Assembly: GCF_014495685.1 (NCBI RefSeq)
Contig: NZ_JACTVI010000006.1
Coordinates: 124,001 to 188,000 of the forward strand
Reading direction: 5' to 3'
From: Streptomyces sp. TRM68367
GTDB lineage: Bacteria > Actinomycetota > Actinomycetes > Streptomycetales > Streptomycetaceae
Length of the DNA stretch: 64,000 bases
Below are positions 1-9,474 of this stretch, piece after piece; the first letter of the stretch is position 1, and each line of letters starts with the position of its first letter. A program made the translations under genes and the position numbers. The notes below the pieces were generated by a model that was given only the letters and a program-made list of their open reading frames with translations, searched no databases and was not told where the DNA came from.

Positions 1-1791
<1,791 letters not shown>

Positions 1792-1906
1792 GTGACCCGC
1801 CCTGCGCCGGTCCACGACGGCGGACCGGCGCCCCGCAGGGCCCCGGGCCCGGCCGCGTGCGCGCAGTGTTGCAAGACCGACACAAAGTCAGGAGCCGGAT
1901 GGGCCA

Positions 1907-1929
1907 CTGTCAGCGCCCCTGCGTAGGGT
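1907..1929 (+). promoter_or_regulatory. Possible RecA-NDp/PafBC-type promoter of terD
   Basis: CTGTCAGCG, 8 nt, TAGGGT resembles the actinobacterial RecA-independent DNA-damage promoter (tTGTCRGTg-N8-TAnnnT). It has two departures in the upstream element and an exact -10. The predicted transcript starts about 50 nt before the GTG of the TerD gene. It is weaker than the uvrA and uvrC copies in this window. Confidence 0.4.
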
Positions 1930-1984
1930 TCTGGTCAACCGCGGCTTCGCGGCAACAGGGGACGTCCGAGAGGGGAATCAGCGC

Positions 1985-2563
1985 GTGACCGTCAACATGA
2001 CCAAGGGTCAGGCCATCAGTCTGCAGAAGAACGACGGTGGCAGCCTGACCGCGGTGCGCATGGGTCTCGGCTGGCAGGCGGCTCCCCGGCGCGGCCTGTT
2101 CGGCTCGCGCACACGGGAGATCGACCTCGACGCCTCCGCCGTCCTCTTCGCGGAGAAGCAGCCGGTCGACGTCGTCTTCTTCCGCCACCTGGTGAGCGAC
2201 GACGGCAGCGTGCGCCACACCGGTGACAACCTCGTCGGCGGTGTCGGCCAGGGCGGCGACGACGAGGCGATCCTCGTGGACCTGCAGCGCATCCCGGTCC
2301 ACATCGACCAGATCGTGTTCACCGTGAACTCCTTCACGGGCCAGACCTTCCAGGAGGTGCAGGACGCGTTCTGCCGCCTGGTCGACGAGACCAACGGCCA
2401 GGAGCTGGCCCGCTACACGCTGGCCGGCGGCGGGTCCTACACGGCCCAGATCATGGCGAAGGTGCACCGCTCGGGCCCGGGCTGGACGATGACGGCCCTC
2501 GGCTCCCCGGCCAACGGCCGCACCTTCCAGGACCTGATGCCGACGATCCTGCCGCTTCTCTGA
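1985..2563 (+). CDS. TerD-family stress-response protein
   Basis: A 192-residue single-domain TerD protein of the tellurite/stress-resistance (Ter) group. TerD domains are Ca2+-binding beta-sandwich proteins of unclear biochemical role that are abundant in Streptomyces. The acidic clusters typical of the calcium sites are visible: DLDASAVLF near residue 40 and HTGDN followed by GDDEAILVDL near residues 80-95. The length is standard. The GTG start is preceded by GAGGGG at about 9 nt. A second TerD-type gene and terC follow on the same strand, as in ter clusters. A possible damage-type promoter lies just upstream. Confidence 0.9.
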   Translation: MTVNMTKGQAISLQKNDGGSLTAVRMGLGWQAAPRRGLFGSRTREIDLDASAVLFAEKQPVDVVFFRHLVSDDGSVRHTGDNLVGGVGQGGDDEAILVDLQRIPVHIDQIVFTVNSFTGQTFQEVQDAFCRLVDETNGQELARYTLAGGGSYTAQIMAKVHRSGPGWTMTALGSPANGRTFQDLMPTILPLL

Positions 2564-2668
2564 GAGACGTCTTCCAACAGACGCCGTTCCTCCACAGGGG
2601 AGACCGGTCGGGGCGGGCCGGTGACCGGCGCAGGACACGCAGGACACGCGACAGGGGGGGCGAAGGCG

Positions 2669-4741
2669 ATGACGGCCGAGCTGATGCGGGGGCAGAATCA
2701 CCCGCTCTCCCAGATCCGTCTGGAGATCCGGATCTCAGCCGGCACGCCGATCGTGGCCGGAGCCACGCTCAGCGACGCGGACGGCAAGGTCCACGGCGTC
2801 GAGTGGGTGGCCCACCCCGGCACCCCCACCCTGCAGGGCCTGGAGGTCTCCCGGCAGGCGGCCGCCGACCATCGCCTCGCGGTGGACCTGGGCGCCATGC
2901 CGGAGGCAGTGCACCGCGTCAACGTGCTGCTCGCCCTGCCCGCCGGCGCCGGCCCGGTCCGCTTCGGCGCCGTCGCCGCCCCCTTCGTCGCCGTCACCGA
3001 CCTTGACGGCGCCGAGATCGCCAGATACACCATCACCGGCCTGGACGCCGAGTCGGCCGTCGTCGCCCTGGAGCTCTACCGCAGGCAGGGCGCCTGGAAG
3101 GTGCGCGCCGTCGGCCAGGGCTACGCCGGCGGCCTCGCCGAACTCCTCACCGACCAGGGCCTGCCCGAGGCCCACCAGCTCGCGGGCAGCATCAACGACG
3201 CGGTGGCCCGGGGCCTGTCCCGCTCGGTACAGGCACCCCCGCCGCGCACGGCGGACGGCGAGCGCACCCGCCAGGCGGCCGCCCCCGCGCTCGGCCCGGA
3301 CCAGGGCGGCACCGCACCCCAGGGCACGACCGGCCCCGTACCGCCGACGCCGATGTACGGACCTCAGGGCATGCCCGGCGGCCAGACACCCGAGCAGCCC
3401 GCACCGCTGCCGGCGTCCCCGTATGGGCCGCACGGCGCCCAACAGCCCGCGCATTCCGCGCCGCCGAACCACCAGGACGGGGCGGATGCCTTGTCCGTCA
3501 CTCAGCCGCCGGCCCCCGGCGGCCCGATCGACTACAGCCACCCGGCGCGGCGCAACGCCGCCCCGCCACCGTCTCCGCCGGCCGCACCCCCGGCCGAGCC
3601 CGGGCAGTCCGCGCGGCCCGTCGCGGGCGATGCGACCGGCTGGTCCATGGACGAGCGGCTCTACAACCAGGTGTGGGGCATGTTCGAGGACCTGGCCCGC
3701 ACCACGGCCGCCTACCGCAGCGCCGTCGACTTCGCCGAGTCGCGCATGGACAAGGAGCTGGAGCAGGTCCTTTCCGGCCCGCGTAGCCGGATCGGCGGGC
3801 AGGGCGACGCGGCCCGCGAGGCGGCCCGCGCCAGGCACGCCCAGCTCGTCGACCAGGCCAGGGAGGCCTTCGACCGGGACCTCACCCAGCTCACCGCCGA
3901 GGCCGAGGTCGTCGAGCCCGCGCTGCCGCCCGCGTACGCCGGCTGGGACAGCCCCGTCTGGCACGGCTACCGGGTGCCGGTGGAGATACCCATGGCCCTG
4001 CGGCTGGGCGACCTCCATCTGCCCGAGGCGGCCCAGGTGCGCATTCCGCTGCTGGCCCGGCTGCCGTTGGAGCGCGGCCTGTGGATCGACAGCGGGCGCA
4101 TGGGATCGGTCGACGGATCGTTCGCCGACTCCCACGACCTGGGGCGGCCGGCGATAGAGGTGGCGGTGGCGCACGCGGCCCGGTTGCTCGCGGTCCACCC
4201 GGCGGGCGAGTTCACCGTGCACGTCATCGACCCGGCCGCTTCGGGTGCCCAGCCGCTCGCACCGCTGGTGCAGACCGGGGTGCTCGCGGCCCCGCCCGCC
4301 CTCGGTGCCGCGGGGGTGGCGGACGTACTGGCCCGGCTGACCGAGCGGGTCGACCTGGTGCAGATGGCGGTGCGCGGCGGCGCGGCCGACTCGCTCCCGC
4401 CCGGCTTCGACACCTCGCAGCAGCTGCTGATCGTCAACGACTTCCCGCACGGCTTCGACGACCGGGCCGTGAACCAGCTGCGCTACCTCGCGGACGAGGG
4501 CCCGGCCGTCGGCGTCCACCTGATGATGGTCGCCGACCGTGCGGAGTCCGCGGGCTACGGGCCTTTGCTCGACCCGCTGTGGCGTTCGCTACTGCGACTG
4601 ACCCCGGTGGCCGACGACCACCTCGCCGACCCGTGGGTCGGGCACGCCTGGACATACGAGCCCTCGCTCGTGCCGCCCGGCAGCGAGGTGCTCCAGCAGG
4701 TGCTCCAGCAGGTCGCGACCGCTCGCTTCAAGTACATGTAA
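2669..4741 (+). CDS. TerD-domain protein fused to an FtsK-like, P-loop-less C-terminal domain
   Basis: A 690-residue multidomain protein. Residues ~1-165 form a divergent TerD-like sandwich. Residues ~170-330 are a Pro/Ala/Gly-rich low-complexity linker. A helical segment follows at ~330-420 (YNQVWGMFEDLARTTAAYRS onward). The last ~270 residues resemble the later half of an FtsK/SpoIIIE-type ATPase: LLIVNDFPHGFDD is Walker-B-like and is followed by LADEGPAVGVHLMMVADR. No Walker A (GxxxxGKS/T) is visible, so ATP hydrolysis is doubtful. I chose the ATG at 2669 because AGGGGGG lies about 8 nt upstream; an in-frame start at 2621 has no ribosome site. It lies between terD and terC, which suggests a Ter-linked role. 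Function is unknown. Confidence 0.75.
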   Translation: MTAELMRGQNHPLSQIRLEIRISAGTPIVAGATLSDADGKVHGVEWVAHPGTPTLQGLEVSRQAAADHRLAVDLGAMPEAVHRVNVLLALPAGAGPVRFGAVAAPFVAVTDLDGAEIARYTITGLDAESAVVALELYRRQGAWKVRAVGQGYAGGLAELLTDQGLPEAHQLAGSINDAVARGLSRSVQAPPPRTADGERTRQAAAPALGPDQGGTAPQGTTGPVPPTPMYGPQGMPGGQTPEQPAPLPASPYGPHGAQQPAHSAPPNHQDGADALSVTQPPAPGGPIDYSHPARRNAAPPPSPPAAPPAEPGQSARPVAGDATGWSMDERLYNQVWGMFEDLARTTAAYRSAVDFAESRMDKELEQVLSGPRSRIGGQGDAAREAARARHAQLVDQAREAFDRDLTQLTAEAEVVEPALPPAYAGWDSPVWHGYRVPVEIPMALRLGDLHLPEAAQVRIPLLARLPLERGLWIDSGRMGSVDGSFADSHDLGRPAIEVAVAHAARLLAVHPAGEFTVHVIDPAASGAQPLAPLVQTGVLAAPPALGAAGVADVLARLTERVDLVQMAVRGGAADSLPPGFDTSQQLLIVNDFPHGFDDRAVNQLRYLADEGPAVGVHLMMVADRAESAGYGPLLDPLWRSLLRLTPVADDHLADPWVGHAWTYEPSLVPPGSEVLQQVLQQVATARFKYM

Positions 4742-4783
4742 AATCCGCCGACCAGGGGATTTGGCCGTTCTTTTGCCAAGTGC

Positions 4784-4813
4784 TTTACCTGTTCTTGGTA
4801 ATTGGGGTACGGT
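4784..4813 (+). promoter_or_regulatory. Candidate terC promoter
   Basis: TTTACC, an 18-nt spacer and TACGGT would start transcription near 4820, immediately before the riboswitch aptamer at 4823. An alternative -35 (TTGCCA at 4773) pairs with a poorer -10. Confidence 0.4.
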
Positions 4814-4822
4814 GTCGAGCAC

Positions 4823-4962
4823 GGAGGGGAGTACTCCCTGTCTGCTGCGGCGTACCCGTCAATACGGATCAGGCCAGATCCCGGGGCGTCGGCCCGTCAC
4901 GGGTGGAAGAGACCTCCGGCAGCGAAGTCGCTGACGTTTGCCGTCTAACGAACTGCCGGAGG
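4823..4962 (+). promoter_or_regulatory. yybP-ykoY (manganese) riboswitch controlling terC translation
   Basis: The aptamer spans 4823-4917. It has the conserved 5' segment GGAGGGGAGTA, a central CCGTCAATACGG loop and a 3' segment ending GAGACCTCC. GGAGG (4823-4827) pairs with CCTCC (4913-4917) to form P1. Downstream, TCCGGCAG (4915-4922) is perfectly complementary to CTGCCGGA (4953-4960), which covers the Shine-Dalgarno GGAGG at 4958-4962. The two helices share bases 4915-4917 and are mutually exclusive. A small hairpin CAGCG/CGCTG (4920-4933) could form only with P1. This predicts that Mn2+ binding stabilises P1, frees the SD and switches terC on. The consensus match is by eye. Confidence 0.8.
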
Positions 4963-4966
4963 CGCA

Positions 4967-5968
4967 GTGGATGTTTCTGTGAACCTGTGGGTCCTGACCA
5001 TCGTGGGGCTCGCCGCCCTGATCGCGGTCGACTTCTTCATCGGCCGCAAGCCGCACGACGTATCGATCAAGGAAGCCGGGATCTGGACGGTCGTCTGGAT
5101 CGTCCTGGCCTTTCTCTTCGGACTCGGACTGCTTGTCTTCGGCGGCGGCCAGCCCGCCGGCGAGTTCTTCGCGGGCTTCATCACCGAGAAGTCGCTGAGC
5201 GTCGACAACCTCTTCGTCTTCGTCCTGATCATGGCGAAGTTCGCGGTGCCCTCGCAGTACCAGCAGCGTGTACTGCTCATCGGTGTCCTGGTAGCCCTCG
5301 TGCTCCGCGCGATCTTCATCGCCGCGGGTGCCGCGATGATCTCCAGCTTCTTCTGGATCTTCTACGTCTTCGGCGCCTTCTTGATCTACACCGCCTGGAA
5401 GCTGATCCAGGAGGCCAGGGCCGACGAGCCCGAGGAGGACTGGGAGGAGAACAAGCTGCTCAAGGCCGCCGAGAGGCGCTTCGGTGTGGCCGACCGCTAC
5501 CACGGCACCAAGCTGTGGATCGAGCAGAACGGCAAGCGCGTCATGACGCCGATGCTGGTCGTGATGCTCGCGATCGGTATGACGGACGTGCTCTTTGCGG
5601 TCGACTCGATCCCCGCGATCTTCGGCCTGACCCAGGACCCGTACATCGTCTTCACGGCCAACGCCTTCGCGCTGATGGGCCTCAGGCAGCTGTACTTCCT
5701 CATCGGCGGCCTGCTGAAGAAGCTGGTGCACCTCAGCTACGGCCTGTCGATCATCCTCGGCTTCATCGGCGTCAAGCTGGTGCTGCACGCGCTGCACGAG
5801 TCCGGCGTCCACGTCCCCGAGATCAGCATCCCGGTCTCGCTCGGCGTGATCTGCTCCGTCCTGATCGTCACCACGATCACCAGCCTGCTGGCCTCCCGCA
5901 AGCAGGCGGCCGCCGAGGCCGCACAGGCGCGCGGCGAAGACGCCCCGAAGGACAGCATCGACGTCTGA
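4967..5968 (+). CDS. terC: TerC-family integral membrane protein (Mn2+ handling/export)
   Basis: A 333-residue polytopic membrane protein with about eight hydrophobic segments. It carries the family's acidic intramembrane motifs: IAVDFFIG near residue 20, SLSVDNLFVF near 75 and GMTDVLFAVDSIPAI near 205. TerC proteins (Alx, YceF/YkoY, MeeF types) are tied to manganese efflux or metal delivery across the membrane. The Mn-type riboswitch directly upstream supports that role here. The GTG start has GGAGG at a spacing of 4 nt. An 85-residue cytoplasmic loop with an acidic stretch and a short hydrophilic tail are visible. It lies downstream of two TerD genes and ends at a strong terminator. Confidence 0.92.
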   Translation: MDVSVNLWVLTIVGLAALIAVDFFIGRKPHDVSIKEAGIWTVVWIVLAFLFGLGLLVFGGGQPAGEFFAGFITEKSLSVDNLFVFVLIMAKFAVPSQYQQRVLLIGVLVALVLRAIFIAAGAAMISSFFWIFYVFGAFLIYTAWKLIQEARADEPEEDWEENKLLKAAERRFGVADRYHGTKLWIEQNGKRVMTPMLVVMLAIGMTDVLFAVDSIPAIFGLTQDPYIVFTANAFALMGLRQLYFLIGGLLKKLVHLSYGLSIILGFIGVKLVLHALHESGVHVPEISIPVSLGVICSVLIVTTITSLLASRKQAAAEAAQARGEDAPKDSIDV

Positions 5969-5979
5969 CCATCCCCCGA

Positions 5980-6015
5980 GAACGGGCCCTGCACGACGGC
6001 GTGCAGGGCCCGTTC
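5980..6015 (+). terminator. Intrinsic-type terminator after terC
   Basis: Perfect 15-bp inverted repeat GAACGGGCCCTGCAC / GTGCAGGGCCCGTTC with a 6-nt loop, 12 nt after the terC stop. There is no U-tract, as is usual in Streptomyces. Confidence 0.85.
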
Positions 6016-6139
6016 GCATCTGCGACGACCGCTGAGTGATCACTCGTGTGGTCGCGCTGGAAGCCGGTCCTCGCCGGGTCCGTGCCGGCTGGCGTGCACC
6101 ACGCCGAGGTGGTCGCCCACCGTCACCCGGGCCGCCCCG

Positions 6140-7173
6140 TCACCCCGCCGCCGGCTCCGCCGCCACCGCCCGCACCGGACGGGTCTCCGGGAGCAGCGCG
6201 AAGCACGCCAGGCTGAACAGCGCGACCCCCGTCAGATACGCCGCCACACCTCAGGGCACACAATGCGGCCGCCGCGCACCCGGCCAGGCACAGCGGCCGT
6301 CGCCCGTACCGGTCGCCGAGCAGCGCCGCCGCCGGCGTGAGCGCGCCCTTCACCAGTACCGCGGCCATGATGCAGGTCAGCATGACGCTCCGGCTCACCC
6401 CGAGCCGTTCCGTCGCGTACGCCAGGGACCAGGTCGTCACGGCATAGAAGACCGCGTACCCGACGGCGAGGGCGCCGCCGGTCAGCAGTACCAGCCGCCA
6501 GTGGTCGCGCACGACCTCGGCGAACGGCACGCGCGCGTGGTCGTCGATTTCCAGGAACCGGGGACTCTCGGCGAGCGACGACCGCAGCCACAGTCCGACC
6601 ACGGCCAGCACGCCCGCCGCCCAGAACGGCACCCGCCACCCCCACTGCCCGAACTGCGCCTCCGACAGCGTCGCCGAGAGCCCCAGCACCACCCCGTTGG
6701 CGAGCAGGAAGCCGAGCGCCCGCCCGACCTGCGGGAAGCTCGACCACAGCGCGCGCCGCTCGGCGGGGGGCGTGCTCCGCGGTCAGCAGCACGGCTCCGC
6801 CCCACTCTCCGCCGAGCCCCAGCCCCTGCAGGAAGCGCAGCACCAGGAGCAGCACGGGAGCGGCGACACCGATCGTGTCGTACGTCGGCACACAGCCCAC
6901 GGCGACCGTCGCGCCGCCGGTCAGCAGCAGCGAGCCGACGAGGACCGGCCGCCGCCCCCGCCGGTCCCCGATGTGCCCGAACAGCACCGACCCCAGCGGG
7001 CGCGCGACGAATCCCACGCCGAACGTGCCGAAGGCGGCCAGCGTCCCCGTCACCGGCGAGAACGTCGGGAAGAACAGCGGTCCCAGGACCACCGCCCCCG
7101 CTGTCCCGTAGACGAAGAAGCCGTAGAACTCGATGGCCGTCCCCGCGAGCGAGGCGGTCGTGAGGCGCAGCAT
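6140..7173 (-). pseudogene. Frameshifted, internally deleted MFS transporter (metabolite:H+ symporter type)
   Basis: The minus-strand relic starts at an ATG at 7173 and encodes MLRLTTASLAGTAIEFYGFF, the N-terminus typical of MHS-family MFS permeases, with the loop motif GHIGDRRGRRPVLVGS. At 6765-6770 a run of six C (minus strand) puts the frame out by one base: C5 would join AEHAP to AERRALWSSFPQVGRAL. After RYGRRPLCLAG another break occurs, and roughly 80-100 residues are missing before the C-terminal remnant VAAYLTGVALFSLACFALLP, which ends at a stop at 6140. The intact family length is about 430-450 residues. The protein cannot be functional as read. Confidence 0.85.
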
Positions 7174-7268
7174 GGAGGGTGCCCTTACGGGTCCGTACAA
7201 CGCGCATGCCGCCACAACTACCCACGGTGACCGGCGGTTACGGGGCGCACGGAGGCGCTGGGCGCAGG

Positions 7269-7715
7269 TCAGTACGTGACGGTGATGCGCCGCGCAGGGC
7301 CGTCGACGCGCACGACGCCCCCGTAGGGGATGACCAGTTGGGGGTCCGTGTGTCCGAAGTCCACGTCGAAGACGGTGACGGCGTCGGGCGCGTACGTCCG
7401 CATCGCGGCGTGACGGCCTCACGCTGCTCGGCGGCGTACCGTGCGGCCTCCTCGGGGCTGTGGGGGTGCTCGAAGGACCAGGTCTTCGGGCGGCCCATCA
7501 GGAGCGCGGAGAAGCGTCCGAGCAGCCCGCGCTCGCCCATGTTCCGCAGGGTGCGGAAGACTTCGGCGGCGCTCGGCAACTCCTCCGAGGTCTCCAGGAA
7601 CAGCACGCCGCCGCCGTACTCCGACAGATCGTGCGCGATCTCGCGGTCGGCCATCAGCAGCCACCCGAAGATCTCCAGACAGCCGCCCCAGGTGCGGCCC
7701 TCGGCCGTGATAAAC
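7269..7715 (-). pseudogene. C-terminal relic of an S66 (LD-carboxypeptidase) family protein
   Basis: Only the C-terminal half of an S66 muramoyl-tetrapeptide carboxypeptidase-like protein is left. GRTWGGCLEIFGWLLMADRE is recognisable at the 5' end, and VFDVDFGHTDPQLVIPYGG with a normal stop at 7269 at the other. The two parts are in different frames, with a shift near 7400-7405 after EQREAV. The N-terminal half with the catalytic serine is absent. The relic starts next to a (CCCCG)n repeat, which may mark the deletion junction. Not expected to be functional. Confidence 0.8.
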
Positions 7716-7743
7716 CGGGGATGAGCAGCGATGCCACACCGTC

Positions 7744-7795
7744 GCCCCGCCCCGCCCCGCCCCGACCCGCCCCGCCCCGCCCCGCCTCGCCCCGA
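7744..7795. repeat. Pentanucleotide tandem repeat (CCCCG)n
   Basis: About ten copies of CCCCG/CCCGC, with two or three substitutions (CCCGA, CCTCG), lie between the truncated S66 relic and the aroQ ribosome site. A repeat of this kind can slip and may change aroQ leader length. Confidence 0.9.
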
Positions 7796-7811
7796 CCGGA
7801 CCGGAGGAACC

Positions 7812-8285
7812 GTGCCCCGCACCCTGGCCAACGCCCCGATCATGATCCTCAACGGCCCCAACCTGAACCTGCTCGGCCAGCGCCAGCCGGAGATCTACGG
7901 CTCCGACACCCTCGCCGACGTCGAGGCGATGTGCGCCAAGGCGGCGGCCGCGCACGGCGGCACGGTGGACTTCCGCCAGTCCAACCACGAGGGCGAGTTG
8001 GTGGACTGGATTCACGAGGCGCGGCTGAACCACTGCGGGATCGTCATCAACCCCGGCGCCTACTCGCACACCTCCGTCGCCATCCTGGACGCGCTCAACA
8101 CCTGTGACGGGCTGCCGGTGATCGAGGTCCACATCTCCAACATCCACCAGCGCGAGTCGTTCCGGCACCACTCCTACGTGTCGCTGCGGGCCGACGGGGT
8201 CATCGGGGGGTGCGGGGTGCAGGGATACGTGTTCGGCGTGGAGCGGGTCGCGGCGCTGGCGGGGGCAGGGCAGACCGATGCGTAG
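7812..8285 (+). CDS. aroQ: 3-dehydroquinate dehydratase, type II
   Basis: Dehydrates 3-dehydroquinate to 3-dehydroshikimate in the shikimate pathway (cytosolic dodecamer). The 157-residue length is normal. Family motifs are present: [17 protein letters not shown] with catalytic Tyr29, [13 protein letters not shown], the [16 protein letters not shown] anion-binding segment, and [13 protein letters not shown] with catalytic His107. The GTG at 7812 has GGAGG 4 nt upstream. The frame is open further upstream through the CCCCG repeat, but that extension is only Pro/Arg low complexity. It is intact although it sits between two decayed genes. Confidence 0.95.
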   Translation: MPRTLANAPIMILNGPNLNLLGQRQPEIYGSDTLADVEAMCAKAAAAHGGTVDFRQSNHEGELVDWIHEARLNHCGIVINPGAYSHTSVAILDALNTCDGLPVIEVHISNIHQRESFRHHSYVSLRADGVIGGCGVQGYVFGVERVAALAGAGQTDA

Positions 8286-8293
8286 CCTCCGGC

Positions 8294-8548
8294 CTACAGC
8301 CGTCCCGCCTCCACGATCCGCCGCAGGAACCGCTGCGTGCGCTCCTGCTGCGGATCGCCGAAGACCTGCTCGGCGCTGCCGCGCTCCAGCACCACGCCCC
8401 CGTCCAGGAAGCACACCTGGTCGGCGACGTCACGGGCGAAGCCCATCTCGTGCGTGGCCAGCACCATGGTCATGCCCTCGTCCTTCAAGTCCCGGACGAC
8501 GGTGAGGACTTCCCCGACCAGCTCCGGGTCGAGGGCGGCGGTGACCCG
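8294..8548 (-). pseudogene. C-terminal fragment of a GlnQ-type amino-acid ABC ATPase
   Basis: About 80 residues remain of a polar amino-acid ABC transporter ATPase. The sequence resumes at the D-loop (ALDPELVGEVL) and contains the H-loop ATHEMGFARDVADQV and the usual C-terminus ERTQRFLRRIVEAGRL. Walker A, signature and Walker B are missing; upstream sequence near 8548 is unrelated. The fragment is tail to tail with aroQ. A fragment of an amino-acid ABC permease occurs at 18.7 kb and could derive from the same lost transporter. Confidence 0.8.
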
Positions 8549-8756
8549 TCGAGCAGCGGCCCATTGCCGCCCAGGAGCCGTCATCCTGTGCGGGGCTCCT
8601 TCCAGTTGACTGCGCAACCACGAAGGTCGGGAGCGCGCACACGGCGTCAGCATGTGCGAAGTGTTCACACGGGGCGCGAACGCGGGGCGCGCCCCCCGGA
8701 GTTCACCACCCCGCGCGTGTCAACGCTGAGGTTCACCACTCCCTGCGCTCTGGCGG

Positions 8757-9413
8757 TCACCACCCGCGCGCGTGCCACTCCGGCAGCTGCGGGCGCTCCG
8801 CGCCCAGCGTCGTGTCGTCGCCGTGGCCCGGGTACACCCACGTCTCGTCCGGGAGCACGTCGAAGATCTTGGTCTCGACGTCGTGGATCAGACTCGCGAA
8901 CGCCTTCGGGTCCTTGCGCGTGTTGCCCACGCCGCCGGGGAAGAGGCAGTCGCCCGTGAACACATGGGGATGCCCGTGCGGGTCGTCGTAGACGAGGACG
9001 ATCGAGCCCGGTGTGTGCCCGACCAGATGGCGCGCGGTGAGTTCCACGCGCCCCACCCGGATGGTGTCGCCGTCGTCGACCAGGGCGTCGGTCGGCACGG
9101 GGATCCCCTCGGCGTCGTGCCGGCCCGCGTACGTGCGGGCGCCGGTGGCCGCCACGACCTCGGCGAGCGCCTGCCAGTGGTCCCCGTGCCGGTGCGTGGT
9201 GACGACGGACGCGATGCCGTCGTCACCGATCATCCCGAGCAGCACGCCCGCGTCGTTGGCGGCGTCGATCAGCAGCTGCTCGTCCGTGGCCCGGCAGCGC
9301 AGCAGATAGGCGTTGTTGTTCATCGGACCGACCGCGATCTTGCTGATCATCAGGTCCTTGAGCTCGTGTACGTCGGCAGGGCCGCCGACCGTCACCTGTC
9401 CGCTGTACGTCAT
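8757..9413 (-). CDS. MBL-fold metallo-hydrolase (glyoxalase II-like)
   Basis: A 218-residue metallo-beta-lactamase-fold hydrolase. The metal-binding motif reads THRHGDHW (HxHxDH type). It is followed by ARHLVGHTPGSI, FTGDCLFPGGVGNT and a terminal YPGHGDDTTLGAERPQLPEW, as in hydroxyacylglutathione hydrolase-like proteins. Such enzymes cleave thioesters; in a mycothiol organism the substrate could be a mycothiol conjugate, which is inference. The neighbouring gene on the same strand is of a mycothiol-dependent type, fitting a thiol-detoxification pair. The ATG start gives the usual length. No signal peptide is seen, so it is cytoplasmic. Confidence 0.88.
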   Translation of the reverse strand: MTYSGQVTVGGPADVHELKDLMISKIAVGPMNNNAYLLRCRATDEQLLIDAANDAGVLLGMIGDDGIASVVTTHRHGDHWQALAEVVAATGARTYAGRHDAEGIPVPTDALVDDGDTIRVGRVELTARHLVGHTPGSIVLVYDDPHGHPHVFTGDCLFPGGVGNTRKDPKAFASLIHDVETKIFDVLPDETWVYPGHGDDTTLGAERPQLPEWHARGW

Positions 9414-9474
9414 GGCCGCAGCCTATAGCGGGGGAGCCAGGGCCCGTCCAGGCTCTCCCGGGGCCTCTCGGGCG

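Noticed and set aside
4081-6039. Open frame spanning the end of the TerD fusion and terC
   Set aside because: It is a shifted frame of two real genes and has no domain content.
7744-7795. CRISPR-like array
   Set aside because: It is a 5-bp tandem repeat with no spacers.
8680-8775. Three similar GTTCACCAC / GGTCACCAC segments as regulator-binding repeats
   Set aside because: Copies are imperfect, unevenly spaced, and the last lies inside the MBL hydrolase gene.
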